Of a stretch of DNA of 64,000 nucleotides, positions 43,973 to 52,466 are shown one piece after another. Under the pieces are notes generated by a model. The model worked only from the letters and a program-made list of their open reading frames with translations, searched no databases and was not told where the DNA came from. Position 1 is the stretch's first letter. Each line of letters starts with the position of its first letter. The stretch covers positions 1 to 64,000 of the forward strand of contig KK211150.1 in assembly GCA_000620545.1 (NCBI GenBank), written 5' to 3'. The translations under genes were made by a program, and so were the position numbers. Source of the DNA: Intrasporangiaceae bacterium URHB0013. Its GTDB lineage: Bacteria; Actinomycetota; Actinomycetes; Actinomycetales; Dermatophilaceae.

Positions 43973-43979
43973 GGCACTC

Positions 43980-44020
43980 TCCTGGCTCTGCGGCTCTGCG
44001 GCTCTGTGGCTCTGCGGCTC
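43980..44020. repeat. Short tandem repeat (GCGGCTCTG)
   Basis: Four to five copies of a 9-10 base unit, CTCTGCGG, between the VWA gene and the DHFR-like gene. It lies in the region where the DHFR-like promoter should be. Confidence 0.8.
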
Positions 44021-44032
44021 TCGCGGTTTCGG

Positions 44033-46381
44033 TCAGCGGCGTCCGCGCCGGGTGCGCAGGTAGTCGGCGACGACGTACTCGCCGAGCCGCGAGATGTCGG
44101 GCGTGAAGACGCGGCCACCGGCTCGCCGGGCCACCGCGTCGACGAACCGCGCCAGGCCTGGGTCGTCGCCGAGCATGAAGACGTTGAGCTGCGCCCCCGC
44201 GCGCCGCAGCTCGTCGACCTGCGCGACCGTCGCGCGGATGGTCTCCTGCGTCGCCGGCCAGTGGAACGACGGCCGTCCGTCCACCTCGATGTGCGCCGTC
44301 GGCTCACCGTCGGTCACGACGAGGACGACCGGCTCGGCGTCGGGGTGCCGCCGCAGGTGCCGCGACGCGAGCATGAGCGCGTGCTGGAGGTTGGTCCCCT
44401 GCACCCATTCCGGCTCGGCCTCGGCCAGCTCGGTCGGCGTCAGCTTGCGAGCCGCGAGGTTGAAACCGATGATCTGCAGCGCGTCGTGCCGGAACCGGGT
44501 CTGCACGAGATGCGAGAGCGCCAGCGCGGTCTGTTTCATCGGCCCCCACCGCCCCTCGTGCAGCATCGAGAACGACATGTCGACGCACAGCGCCACTGCC
44601 GCGACCGAGCGCCGCTCCGTCTCTGCCACCTCGAAGTCCTCGACGAGCAGCTCCACCCCGCCGCTCGGTGAGGCCGGTGCTCCGCGCCGGTATGCCGTGT
44701 GCCCGGCCCCCGTACCGAAGTGACCACTCGACGCGGCGGGGGCCACCGGCTCCGTACCGAAGTGACCACTCGACGCGGCAGGGGCCACCTGGCCCGTACC
44801 GAAGTGACCACTCGACGCGGCAGAGTCCACCGGGCCCGTACCGAAGTGACCACTCGACGCGGCAGGGGCCACGGGCTCCGTACCGAAGTGAGCACTCGAC
44901 GCGGCAGAGTCCACCTGGCCCGTACCGAAGTGAGCACTCGACGCGGCAGGGGCCACGGGCTCCGTGCCGAAGTGAGCACTCGACGCGGCAGGCCCTGCCG
45001 TGCGCTCACTCGAGTGGTCGGTTCGGTGCGCTCGGGCGCTGCGCTGCACGGCGTTCGAGACGGTCCGGACCGTGTCGATCGGCAGCTCGTCACCGAACTC
45101 CCACTGTCGCGTCAGTCCGGTCGGCTCGTCGGCCTGGCCGGCGGCCCGGTCGTCGTGGTCGCCCCGACCAGCGGCCTCGACCCGCTCGAAGACGCGCTTG
45201 AGGGCGGTCTCGCCGAGACGCCGCACGGCCCGGGGCGTGAGGCGCAACCCGTCGTCGCCGCGCGAGACGTAGCCCTGGCGTTCGAGCTCGCGCTCGAGCT
45301 GGCGCAGCGCCTCCATGTCGCGGGCGGCGTCGGCGCCGAGGTACTGCTCGAGCCGTTCGACGTCGACGTCGTCGAGGGTCGCGCCGAAGTAGCCCTGGCC
45401 GAGCTGTTCGCCAAGCTGCTCGAGGTCGGCGAGCTCGGCGACGGCGCCGACGGCGTCGCCGTAGCCCATCGGCTCCCCACCCTGACCCGGCTGCACCGGA
45501 CTGCGCCGGTCGAGCCCGGGTCGCAGCGCGCGGAGGTTGTCGGAGAGCTGCGCCATCTGCGAGGCGAGGTCCGGGTCACCGAGCGCGTCGGACATGAGCT
45601 GGCCCAGCTGCTCGCGCTGCTCGCGGGTGAGGGACGCCATGAGCCGGTCGGCGGCGGCCTGCCGCCGCGCCAGGGCGTCGATGAGCTCGTCGACGTTCTC
45701 GGGCCGCTCGGGGAAGAGGTCGCCGTGCTTGTCCATGAACTCGCGGAACTGGTCCTCGGTGTCCTCCCCGCGGGCGTGCGCGGCGAGGAGCTGGTTGAGA
45801 TCGGCGAGCATGTCCTTGACGGCCTGCATCGCCTCGGGGTCGTTGCCCGACAGCACCTGCTTGAGCCCCTCGAACTGTGCGCCCACGACCTCACGCTGGA
45901 GCATCTGCTGGATCTGCTCGTAGGTCTGCTGCGCCTCCGGCGAGTGCCACTCGTAGTCCGCGAGCGCGCGCACCGCACCGGCGACGTCGTCGGGGATCGT
46001 CGCGAGGTCCATCTCGGCAAGGCGGGCGTCGTCACCGTCCTCGCCGGCGAGGGTGTCGCGCTCCTCGGCGAGCGCCTGGTCGAGCATCGCGCGCACCTGG
46101 TCGAGCGTGCCGCCGAGGTCACCGCGTCGACGCGCGGCCTCGCGCAGACGGCGTACGCGTTCGGCGAGGTCGTCGAGTCCGCGGCGCCCGTCCATGCCCC
46201 GGCGCATCAGCTCGCGCAGCGCCTCTCGCAGGGACCCACCCGACAGGACGTCCTGCCCGACCTCGTCGAGCACGGAGCGCACGTCGAAGGGCGGGGCGAG
46301 CGGGTCGGGGCCCCCGGACCACGGCGCGTACCGGAACCGCCCGTGCACCTCGTCCCCGTCGCGCGGCGTCACCGTGCCCAC
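44033..46381 (-). CDS. VWA-domain protein, partner of the AAA ATPase; carries family A repeats in frame
   Basis: A 782-residue soluble protein. Residues 35-410 are a long helical region like that of CoxE/ViaA-type proteins. Residues 464-558 hold seven 14-residue repeats (AASSAHFGTEPVAP and variants). Residues 575-782 are a VWA domain with a metal site DMSFS (Asp601, Ser603, Ser605), VVLVVTDGEPTAH and VFMLGDDPGLARFVD. With the ATPase gene upstream it should form a MoxR/chelatase-like remodelling pair. The 42-base repeats match the intergenic family A element, so the repeat has entered a gene. GTG start. Confidence 0.88.
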   Translation of the reverse strand: MGTVTPRDGDEVHGRFRYAPWSGGPDPLAPPFDVRSVLDEVGQDVLSGGSLREALRELMRRGMDGRRGLDDLAERVRRLREAARRRGDLGGTLDQVRAMLDQALAEERDTLAGEDGDDARLAEMDLATIPDDVAGAVRALADYEWHSPEAQQTYEQIQQMLQREVVGAQFEGLKQVLSGNDPEAMQAVKDMLADLNQLLAAHARGEDTEDQFREFMDKHGDLFPERPENVDELIDALARRQAAADRLMASLTREQREQLGQLMSDALGDPDLASQMAQLSDNLRALRPGLDRRSPVQPGQGGEPMGYGDAVGAVAELADLEQLGEQLGQGYFGATLDDVDVERLEQYLGADAARDMEALRQLERELERQGYVSRGDDGLRLTPRAVRRLGETALKRVFERVEAAGRGDHDDRAAGQADEPTGLTRQWEFGDELPIDTVRTVSNAVQRSARAHRTDHSSERTAGPAASSAHFGTEPVAPAASSAHFGTGQVDSAASSAHFGTEPVAPAASSGHFGTGPVDSAASSGHFGTGQVAPAASSGHFGTEPVAPAASSGHFGTGAGHTAYRRGAPASPSGGVELLVEDFEVAETERRSVAAVALCVDMSFSMLHEGRWGPMKQTALALSHLVQTRFRHDALQIIGFNLAARKLTPTELAEAEPEWVQGTNLQHALMLASRHLRRHPDAEPVVLVVTDGEPTAHIEVDGRPSFHWPATQETIRATVAQVDELRRAGAQLNVFMLGDDPGLARFVDAVARRAGGRVFTPDISRLGEYVVADYLRTRRGRR
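44707..45026 (-). repeat. Repeat family A, array 4 (inside the VWA gene)
   Basis: Seven units of 42 bases, each with CCGTACCGAAGTGACCACTC or the GAGCACTC variant, then GACGCGGCA and a bridge. On the coding strand each reads AASSxHFGTxPVxx. A partial extra copy at 45000-45026 (CTCGAGTGGTCGGTTCG) encodes HRTDHSSERT. Because 42 is a multiple of three, the reading frame is kept. Confidence 0.93.
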
Positions 46382-46400
46382 CGCCCGGGCCGCGACGCCC

Positions 46401-46475
46401 GCAACACACCCGGAAGCGGGCAGCTCGCCGCGGTTGCAACCGCGCGAGCTGGCAACTGCTCGGTGTGTTGCGGGA
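46401..46475. repeat. Repeat family C, third copy
   Basis: GCAACACACCCGG, then the palindrome CGGTTGCAACCG (46431-46442), then CGGTGTGTTGCGG. It sits in the 132-base gap between the ATPase and VWA genes, so inside a presumed operon. Confidence 0.85.
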
Positions 46476-46513
46476 CGAGACGGGCGGGGCGATCGGCCGC
46501 GACGGGCATGGCG

Positions 46514-47911
46514 TCAAGCCCCGTAGACGGTGCGGCCGGCGACGGAGTCCTTGTCGATGCGACGCGTCAGGTGCAGGCCCTCGAGCACGAACTCGACCGC
46601 CGCCGCGACCTGACCTGGCGACGCGTCGTCGCCGTGGCCCAGGCGGTCGAGCACCTTGGACAGTCCCGGCACCGTGCCCACCTGGGCGAGCAGGTCCGCG
46701 CCCGGCACGAGGTCACCCGTCTCGACGACGGCGCCCTCGGCGAAGAGGTTGGTGAAGCCGGTGAGGTCGAGCCCCGACAGCCGCGACCGGTAGGTCTCGG
46801 CGACGGCGAGGCGCAGCAGGTGCGTCAGCACGTCGCGCTCCCGCCCCTCCTCGCCCATCTCGAACTCGACCTTGCCCAGCAGGGTGGGCACCACGGTGGG
46901 GACGTCGCAGACGCGGGCGACGGCATACGCCTCCCCCGACCGGGCTGCGCGGCGCAGCGCGGAGCCGGCCACCCCCTCGGCCCCCGCGATCGCGAACCGC
47001 GCCGACACGCCGGAGCGCTGGTCCACGGCGGAGGACTCGCGCAACCCACGCGTGAAGCGTGCGACGACCTCGAGCAGGTGCTCGGGCACGTCGGCGACGA
47101 GATTGGACTCCTGCGCTATCAGGGCAACCTCGTCGCTGACCTCGCTCGGGTAGTGCGTGCGGATCTCGGCGCCGAAACGGTCCTTGAGCGGCGTGATGAT
47201 GCGGCCGCGGTTCGTGTAGTCCTCGGGGTTGGCCGTCGCGACGAGCAGGACGTCGAGCGGCAGCCGGAGCGAGTAGCCACGGATCTGGATGTCGCGCTCC
47301 TCGAGCACGTTGAAGAGGGCGACCTGGATGCGCTCGGCGAGGTCGGGCAGCTCGTTGAGGCCGAAGATGCCGCGGTTGCTGCGCGGCACGAGTCCGTAGT
47401 GCACCGTCTCCGGGTCGCCGAGCGTGCGGCCCTGCGCGACCTTGACGGGGTCGACGTCACCGACGAGGTCACCGACGCTCGTGTCGGGCGTCGCGAGCTT
47501 CTCGGTGTAGCGCTCGCTGCGGTGGCGCCACGCGACGGGCAGGTCGTCGCCGAGCTCGCCGGCCAGCCGTCGGCACCGCGTGCACGACGGCTCGTGCGGG
47601 TCGTCGCCGATCTCGCACGCCTGGACGACCGGGCTCCACTCGTCGAGCAGCCCAGCGAGGGTGCGCATCAGCCGGGTCTTGCCCTGACCGCGCTCGCCGA
47701 GCAGCACGAGGTCGTGGCCGGCCAGCAGCGCCGTCTCGAGCTCGGGCAGGACGGTCTCGTCGAATCCGACCATCCCCGGGAACGCGTCGTCGCCGGCCCG
47801 CAGCCGGGCCAGCAGGTTCTCGCGGATCTCGCTCTTGACGCTGCGGTGGACGTGGCCGGAGGCGCGCAGCTCGCCGAGGGTGGTGGCACGACCGGTGTCG
47901 GGGTGGGTCAT
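46514..47911 (-). CDS. MoxR/BchI-like AAA+ ATPase
   Basis: A 465-residue AAA+ protein. Walker A is LGERGQGKT (71-79), Walker B is around GIFGLNELPDLAERIQ, and VLLVATANPEDYTNRGRIITPLKDRF is the sensor 1 and finger region. Cys99, Cys110 and Cys113 with nearby histidine could bind zinc. In other bacteria such ATPases act with the VWA protein encoded next, in chelatase or chaperone roles. TAGCGT six bases before the ATG marks a leaderless message. This is the second AAA/VWA system in the window. Confidence 0.92.
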   Translation of the reverse strand: MTHPDTGRATTLGELRASGHVHRSVKSEIRENLLARLRAGDDAFPGMVGFDETVLPELETALLAGHDLVLLGERGQGKTRLMRTLAGLLDEWSPVVQACEIGDDPHEPSCTRCRRLAGELGDDLPVAWRHRSERYTEKLATPDTSVGDLVGDVDPVKVAQGRTLGDPETVHYGLVPRSNRGIFGLNELPDLAERIQVALFNVLEERDIQIRGYSLRLPLDVLLVATANPEDYTNRGRIITPLKDRFGAEIRTHYPSEVSDEVALIAQESNLVADVPEHLLEVVARFTRGLRESSAVDQRSGVSARFAIAGAEGVAGSALRRAARSGEAYAVARVCDVPTVVPTLLGKVEFEMGEEGRERDVLTHLLRLAVAETYRSRLSGLDLTGFTNLFAEGAVVETGDLVPGADLLAQVGTVPGLSKVLDRLGHGDDASPGQVAAAVEFVLEGLHLTRRIDKDSVAGRTVYGA

Positions 47912-47917
47912 TGCTTC

Positions 47918-47923
47918 ACGCTA
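47918..47923 (-). promoter_or_regulatory. -10 box (TAGCGT) of a leaderless transcript
   Basis: TAGCGT on the minus strand ends six bases before the ATG at 47911. Confidence 0.65.
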
Positions 47924-48032
47924 CGTCCGACTCCCGACGCTGTCGAAGGGTGCGTATGCCGTGTGCCCGGCTCGGGAGCACCGCGCACCGCCCGGCCCGA
48001 CCCGTCGTCGCGGGATGCGCTTGAGTGGTCCC

Positions 48033-48917
48033 ATGGACAGGGACGTGCGTCGGCGGATCCGCGAGCTCGCCGACGAGCTGTCGACGGCGCAGCCGGGCAC
48101 GACCGATGGGGAGGTCGCCCCGGCACTTGCGCACAGCATCGCCTCCCTGCGTCGCCTCGACGAGGTGCTCGAGCGGCAGACGGGGGCGGCCGCGCCGACG
48201 ATGCACCAGCCGGCGCCGGTCGAGGTCGTCGTACCGGTGCTCGGGCTCGATGCCTGCTCGGCCGGCTGGGTCGGGGCGCTCCTCGAGCCCGCGGCACCGC
48301 GCCCGCGGATCGTCGTCGCCCCGACCGTCGCCGACCTCGTCGCCATGGTCCGCGAGTCCACCGGCATCCGCGTGGTCGGCATCGACATCCCGATCGGCTT
48401 GCCGGACAGCACGATTCGTCAGGCCGACGTCCTCGCCCGCCGCGCACTTCCCGGCAAGGCATCCTCGGTCTTCTCGACGCTGACCCGCTCGGCCTACAGC
48501 GCTGCGACCCGCGTCGAAGCCGATGCCGTCAATCGCGGTCTCGTCGGCCAGGGCGTGGGTGCGCAGGCGTTCGGGCTGCGCGACAAGATCGTCGAGGTCG
48601 ACGCCTGGCTGCGCACCCGCCCCACCGTCACCGTCATCGAGGTGCACCCGGAGGTGTCGTTCGCCGCGATGACGGGGTCTCCGATCCTGGTGAGCAAGAA
48701 GACCGACGAGGGCAGGTCCCAACGCCTGGAGGCACTCGCCGCCGCGGGCATCCCCCGACCGTCCGTGCTCCAGGGCCAGGGGTATGCCGTCGACGACGTC
48801 CTCGACGCCTGTGCGGTTGCGTGGTCGGCCGCCCGTCACGCCGCGGGGCTGGCCCGGCCGCTGCCGGACCCGCCGGAGGTCTTCTCCGACGGCATCCCGG
48901 CCGCGATCTGGGCCTGA
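48033..48917 (+). CDS. DUF429 protein
   Basis: A 294-residue protein. The DUF429 domain occupies about 70-285: LGLDACSAGWVGALLEP, VVGIDIPIGLPDS, SSVFSTLTRSAYSAATRVEADA, VIEVHPEVSFAAMTG and YAVDDVLDACAVAWSA. The first 68 residues are an extra helical region. It has an RNase H-like fold with conserved acids suggestive of a nuclease, not proven. TTGAGT six bases before the ATG may be a weak -10 box. Family D hairpins follow. Confidence 0.88.
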   Translation: MDRDVRRRIRELADELSTAQPGTTDGEVAPALAHSIASLRRLDEVLERQTGAAAPTMHQPAPVEVVVPVLGLDACSAGWVGALLEPAAPRPRIVVAPTVADLVAMVRESTGIRVVGIDIPIGLPDSTIRQADVLARRALPGKASSVFSTLTRSAYSAATRVEADAVNRGLVGQGVGAQAFGLRDKIVEVDAWLRTRPTVTVIEVHPEVSFAAMTGSPILVSKKTDEGRSQRLEALAAAGIPRPSVLQGQGYAVDDVLDACAVAWSAARHAAGLARPLPDPPEVFSDGIPAAIWA

Positions 48918-48929
48918 GCGACCCGCGGT

Positions 48930-49032
48930 TCGAGGTGTTTCTCGGCGATATCCCGCGACGTCTCACCTCGACCAGGCGCACCACGACGTGATCGAGGTAT
49001 GCCGTCGCGACCGGACGCGACGGCACACCTCG
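48930..49032. repeat. Two family-D-like hairpins between convergent genes
   Basis: First, TCGAGGTG (48930) and CACCTCGA (ending 48971) enclose GCGATATCCCGCGA. Second, CGAGGTATGCCGTCGCG (48993-49009) pairs with CGCGACGGCACACCTCG (49016-49032) with one mismatch and a 6-base loop; it contains a GTATGCCGT nonamer. Both may terminate the convergent DUF429 and SGNH genes. Confidence 0.8.
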
Positions 49033-49062
49033 TCCCAGCGGGGCTGGCTCGCCCCGCGGACC

Positions 49063-50187
49063 TCAGCCGGTGACGGCGACCCGGAGGGCTCGTGTGGTCG
49101 CGTCCCAGCCGGGCTGGGTCGGGTGGACGAACTCGGCGACGTCACGGCCGGGCGTGCCGACCGGCACGAGCCACGCCGTCGAGTTGTCGGCGACGACGTG
49201 CGGGTCGAGCCCGTGGACGCGACCGCCCCACGCCGCCTTCACGGTGTCGACGAAGTGATAGCGGTCGGGGCCGGTCTCGGCGTTGAGCTCGGCGATGCCG
49301 CGCGCCTGGAGGTCGTCGCCGAGCCGCTGGAGGTCGTTGAGTGCGCGACCGGCGTCGTAGACGGGCGCGACCTCGGGGATCGCGTAGCTCTCCGTGTTGG
49401 CGAGGAACGGGTAGCTCAGCAGGTAGACCTGGGCTTGCCCGCCGGAGCGTGCGACGACGGCCCGCAGCGCGTCCTTGGTGCGGTCGACCATCTCGGGCGC
49501 CTTCGCGCTGGCCGCCTCGAGCGACTGGCGGCAGCTCGACGGGTCGCGCAGCGTCAGGCAGTTGACGACGATCGTGGAGAAGCCGATGTCGTTGCCGCCG
49601 ATGGTGAGGAAGACGAGGTCGGTGTCAGGAGTGACCGAGTCGATCTGCGGGCGCGTGACGAGCTGGCACGAGACGGTGCCGGTGTAGAGGCTGTTCACGC
49701 CGACGCCCGCGACGAAGGAGTACGTGTACGAGAAGTCCGGCTGGGCCGGCACACCGCAGAGGCGTGCGGTCTGTGCCCGCCGGAGCCACTCCGCCCTCCG
49801 GTCGGGGTGACGCGCGGGGTCGATCGAGTAGGTTGCCGTTCGCGCAAAGGCGTCACCGAGCTCGCGTGGCTCGAGGATGTCGGCGACCACCCCACCGCTG
49901 CACGCCGCGTCGGTGTAGCGCGCGCCGATCGAGGCCGCGACCTGGGACCCGTAGTTGTCGGGCGAGCGGTAGCAGCTGCGCTCCTCGTAGGTGCCCGTGC
50001 CGTTGCCCGCCGAGTACGAGTCGCCGAGCTGGACGACCTGTGGCACATCAGTCACGACACCGGGAGCCGCGGTGGCGACTCCACCGGTGGCGAGCGCGGC
50101 CGCCGTGGCGAGCGCCGCGACCGCGGCGAACGCCGTGACGAGGGAGGTGGGTCGGGCACGTCGGGTGGTGCGCGAGGAACGGGGCAC
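49063..50187 (-). CDS. Secreted SGNH-family esterase/lipase
   Basis: A 374-residue exported hydrolase. A signal peptide covers about 1-41. GDSYSAGNGTGTY holds catalytic Ser57, IGGNDIGF the oxyanion Gly and Asn, and EFVHPTQPG the catalytic His355; the usual Asp three residues before the histidine is Glu352. Six cysteines probably form disulfides. Closest by style to actinomycete secreted lipases and esterases. The gene converges on DUF429 and is separated from the hydrolase gene by a family D repeat. Confidence 0.92.
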   Translation of the reverse strand: MPRSSRTTRRARPTSLVTAFAAVAALATAAALATGGVATAAPGVVTDVPQVVQLGDSYSAGNGTGTYEERSCYRSPDNYGSQVAASIGARYTDAACSGGVVADILEPRELGDAFARTATYSIDPARHPDRRAEWLRRAQTARLCGVPAQPDFSYTYSFVAGVGVNSLYTGTVSCQLVTRPQIDSVTPDTDLVFLTIGGNDIGFSTIVVNCLTLRDPSSCRQSLEAASAKAPEMVDRTKDALRAVVARSGGQAQVYLLSYPFLANTESYAIPEVAPVYDAGRALNDLQRLGDDLQARGIAELNAETGPDRYHFVDTVKAAWGGRVHGLDPHVVADNSTAWLVPVGTPGRDVAEFVHPTQPGWDATTRALRVAVTG

Positions 50188-50273
50188 GGCGGGACTCCTT
50201 CGTCCGGTTCGGTCTCGTCGGTCAACGAGTCACGACGGACGAGGTCACGCGCGCGCTCGCCCGCGGCCCCGTG

Positions 50274-50317
50274 TCGAGGTGATGCCGACACCCACCTCAC
50301 TCCCGCGATCACCTCGA
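50274..50317. repeat. Repeat family D, copy 1
   Basis: TCGAGGTGAT at one end and ATCACCTCGA at the other of a 44-base palindromic element. The middle reads GCCGACACCCACCTCACTCCCGCG. The near twin is at 55444-55487. Confidence 0.88.
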
Positions 50318-50337
50318 ACCGGCTCGGGGCTCGGGGC

Positions 50338-51228
50338 TCAGGAGCTCCGGACGGCCCGGGCCAGCCAGGAGAGGGCATCCTCGGCGGTGCTCAGCACGGA
50401 GATGTGGCCCTCGCCGGGCCGGAGCCACAGTTCTGCGCCCGGGACTCGAGCCGCCAGCCATTGGCCGTGCGACGCCGGCACGATGCGGTCCGCCCCACCG
50501 TGCACGACGAGGGCGGGGACGGCAACGTCGGCCGGGTCGAAGTGCCAGTCGGACACGTAGGCGAGGTCGTCGTCGATGAGCGCGGCCGGACCAGCCGCCA
50601 AGGCCGGGCCGACCACCGAGCCGAACCAGCCCCACGGACCGGCGAAGGCTGCCTCGTCCGCCGCGACGAAACCGGGGTCGGCCTGGGCCGCAGCGGGCGA
50701 CGCCTCGTACGCCTCCTTGACCGCACGCCTGGCCGCGGCCGCCCGCAGGGACGCCTCCCCACCCGGGGCCATGCCGGCGAACCAGTCGAGGCCCGAGGCG
50801 GCGAAGGGAGCCACCCCGGAGACGCTCACGACCCCGCGCACCCGGTCACCGAGCAGCGCTGCGGATGCCAGCGCATGCGTTCCACCCCCCGAATGGCCCA
50901 TCACGGCAAACGAACCCACGCCGAGATGGTCAGCCACCGCTGCGACGTCTCGCGCTGCCGAGGCGATGTCGCGACCGGGCCGTGCGGTCGATCCCCCATA
51001 GCCGGGCCGGTCGTACGACACCCACCGGATGCCGAGCCGGGCAGCGGCACCGAAGAGGGGCAGTGGCGGCGCACCGATGTTGGGGGTGCCGTGGTGCCAC
51101 ACGACGACGAGCGGCTCGACATCGCCGGCGAGGGCTTCGGGCGCGCCCGTGTCGTAGACGTGCAGCACGTGCCCGTCGCCGAGGTCGACATCGCTCTCGG
51201 TGACGGGCTGCGTCGGAGTGCCGTTCAC
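50338..51228 (-). CDS. Alpha/beta hydrolase
   Basis: A 296-residue hydrolase. WHHGTPNIGAPP gives the oxyanion loop, GHSGGG nucleophile Ser113, HGGADRI the acid and GEGHISV the histidine. Resembles proline-iminopeptidase-like or haloalkane-type esterases; substrate unknown. The GTG start at 51228 overlaps the sigma factor stop by four bases (GTGA), so it is the last gene of the YciI-ECF-hydrolase operon. Confidence 0.9.
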   Translation of the reverse strand: MNGTPTQPVTESDVDLGDGHVLHVYDTGAPEALAGDVEPLVVVWHHGTPNIGAPPLPLFGAAARLGIRWVSYDRPGYGGSTARPGRDIASAARDVAAVADHLGVGSFAVMGHSGGGTHALASAALLGDRVRGVVSVSGVAPFAASGLDWFAGMAPGGEASLRAAAARRAVKEAYEASPAAAQADPGFVAADEAAFAGPWGWFGSVVGPALAAGPAALIDDDLAYVSDWHFDPADVAVPALVVHGGADRIVPASHGQWLAARVPGAELWLRPGEGHISVLSTAEDALSWLARAVRSS

Positions 51229-52463
51229 AGGGCTTCGGCCTTTCGTCGGAGGTGGTCCTGCTCCGGGATGCTCGTCGTCAGTCGCGAGGCGAGCAGGTAG
51301 CTGGCACGGGCCTGCTCCGTGTCGCACGCCATCTCGAGCAGATGCGCCCGCACGGCGTGGAGGCGGTGGTGGCGGGCGAGGCGCTTGTCCTGCTCGAGGT
51401 CGGCCAGGACCGCGAGCCCGGCCGCGGGCCCCTCGACCATGGCGAGGGCGACGGCACGGTTGAGGGACACGACCGGGCCGGGGGTGAGCTGCTCGAGCAG
51501 CCCGTAGAGCGCGAGCACCTGCTCCCAGTCGGTGTCCGACGCGGTCGGCGCCTCGTCGTGCACCGCAGCGATCGCCGCCTGCACCTGGTAGGGCCCGAGG
51601 CGGGTGCGGGTCAGCGCCTCGGTCACGAGGGCGACGCCTTCGCCGATGTATGCCGTGTCCCACCGTGACCGGTCCTGCTCGGCGAGCGGCACGAGCTCTC
51701 CCGCCTCGTTCGTGCGGGCCGGACGCCGCGCCTCGGTGAGGAGCATGAGGGCGAGGAGCCCGGCGACCTCGCCGTCGTCCGGCAGGAGCGCGTGGGTCTG
51801 GCGGGCGAGAGGGATCGCCTCTGCCGTCAGGTCGACCCGGTGCAGGGCGTCGCCACTGCTGGCGGTGTGCCCCTCGGTGAAGACGAGGTAGAGCACGTGG
51901 AGCACCTCGCGCAACCGACCTGGCACGTCGTCGGGCGCCGGCATCCGGAACTCGGCACCGGACTCGCGGATGCGCTGCTTCGCGCGACTGATCCGCTGAG
52001 CCATCGTCGCCTCCGGCACGAGGAACGCATGAGCGATCTGGGCGGTCGATAGACCGCCGACGGCCCTCAGCGTCAAGGCGATGCGCGATGCCGGCGCGAG
52101 CGCCGGGTGGCAGCAGAGGAGGAGCAGCGTGAGGGTGTCGTCGTGGTCACCGGGCGCAGCGGCATACGCCGGCGGACTGACGAGGTCGTCCGCGGGGACA
52201 CGGGTCGCCTCGGCGAGCTCACGCCGGGCCCGCGCCCCGTCGCTGCGCAGGCCGTCGATGAGCCGTCGCGAGCCGACCCGGATGAGCCATGCCTTGGGGT
52301 CGTCCGGGACGCCGTCCTCGGGCCACTGGGCCGCGGCGGCGAGCAGCGCCTCCTGCGCGGCCTCCTCGGCCCGGTCGAAGTCGCGGTAGCGACGCACGAG
52401 CGCGCCGATGACCTGTGGCGTCACGCTGCGCCACAGGTCATCGGTCAAGACGGATCCGCCCAC
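51225..52463 (-). CDS. ECF sigma factor with C-terminal extension (ECF42 type)
   Basis: A 412-residue sigma factor. Sigma region 2 is at about 10-75 (VRRYRDFDRAEEAAQEALLAAAAQWP), region 4 at about 115-170 (ALAPASRIALTLRAVGGLSTAQIAHAFLVPEATMAQRISRAKQRI), and the C-terminal 230 residues form the DUF6596/TPR-like helical extension seen in ECF42 members. Such sigma factors are encoded next to YciI/DGPF genes and have no anti-sigma factor, as here. GTG start. The extension presumably controls activity. Confidence 0.93.
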   Translation of the reverse strand: MGGSVLTDDLWRSVTPQVIGALVRRYRDFDRAEEAAQEALLAAAAQWPEDGVPDDPKAWLIRVGSRRLIDGLRSDGARARRELAEATRVPADDLVSPPAYAAAPGDHDDTLTLLLLCCHPALAPASRIALTLRAVGGLSTAQIAHAFLVPEATMAQRISRAKQRIRESGAEFRMPAPDDVPGRLREVLHVLYLVFTEGHTASSGDALHRVDLTAEAIPLARQTHALLPDDGEVAGLLALMLLTEARRPARTNEAGELVPLAEQDRSRWDTAYIGEGVALVTEALTRTRLGPYQVQAAIAAVHDEAPTASDTDWEQVLALYGLLEQLTPGPVVSLNRAVALAMVEGPAAGLAVLADLEQDKRLARHHRLHAVRAHLLEMACDTEQARASYLLASRLTTSIPEQDHLRRKAEAL

Positions 52464-52466
52464 GGC

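Noticed and set aside
44699-48991. A 1430-codon open frame on the plus strand
   Set aside because: It is antisense to the VWA and ATPase genes, has no domain features and arises from high GC.
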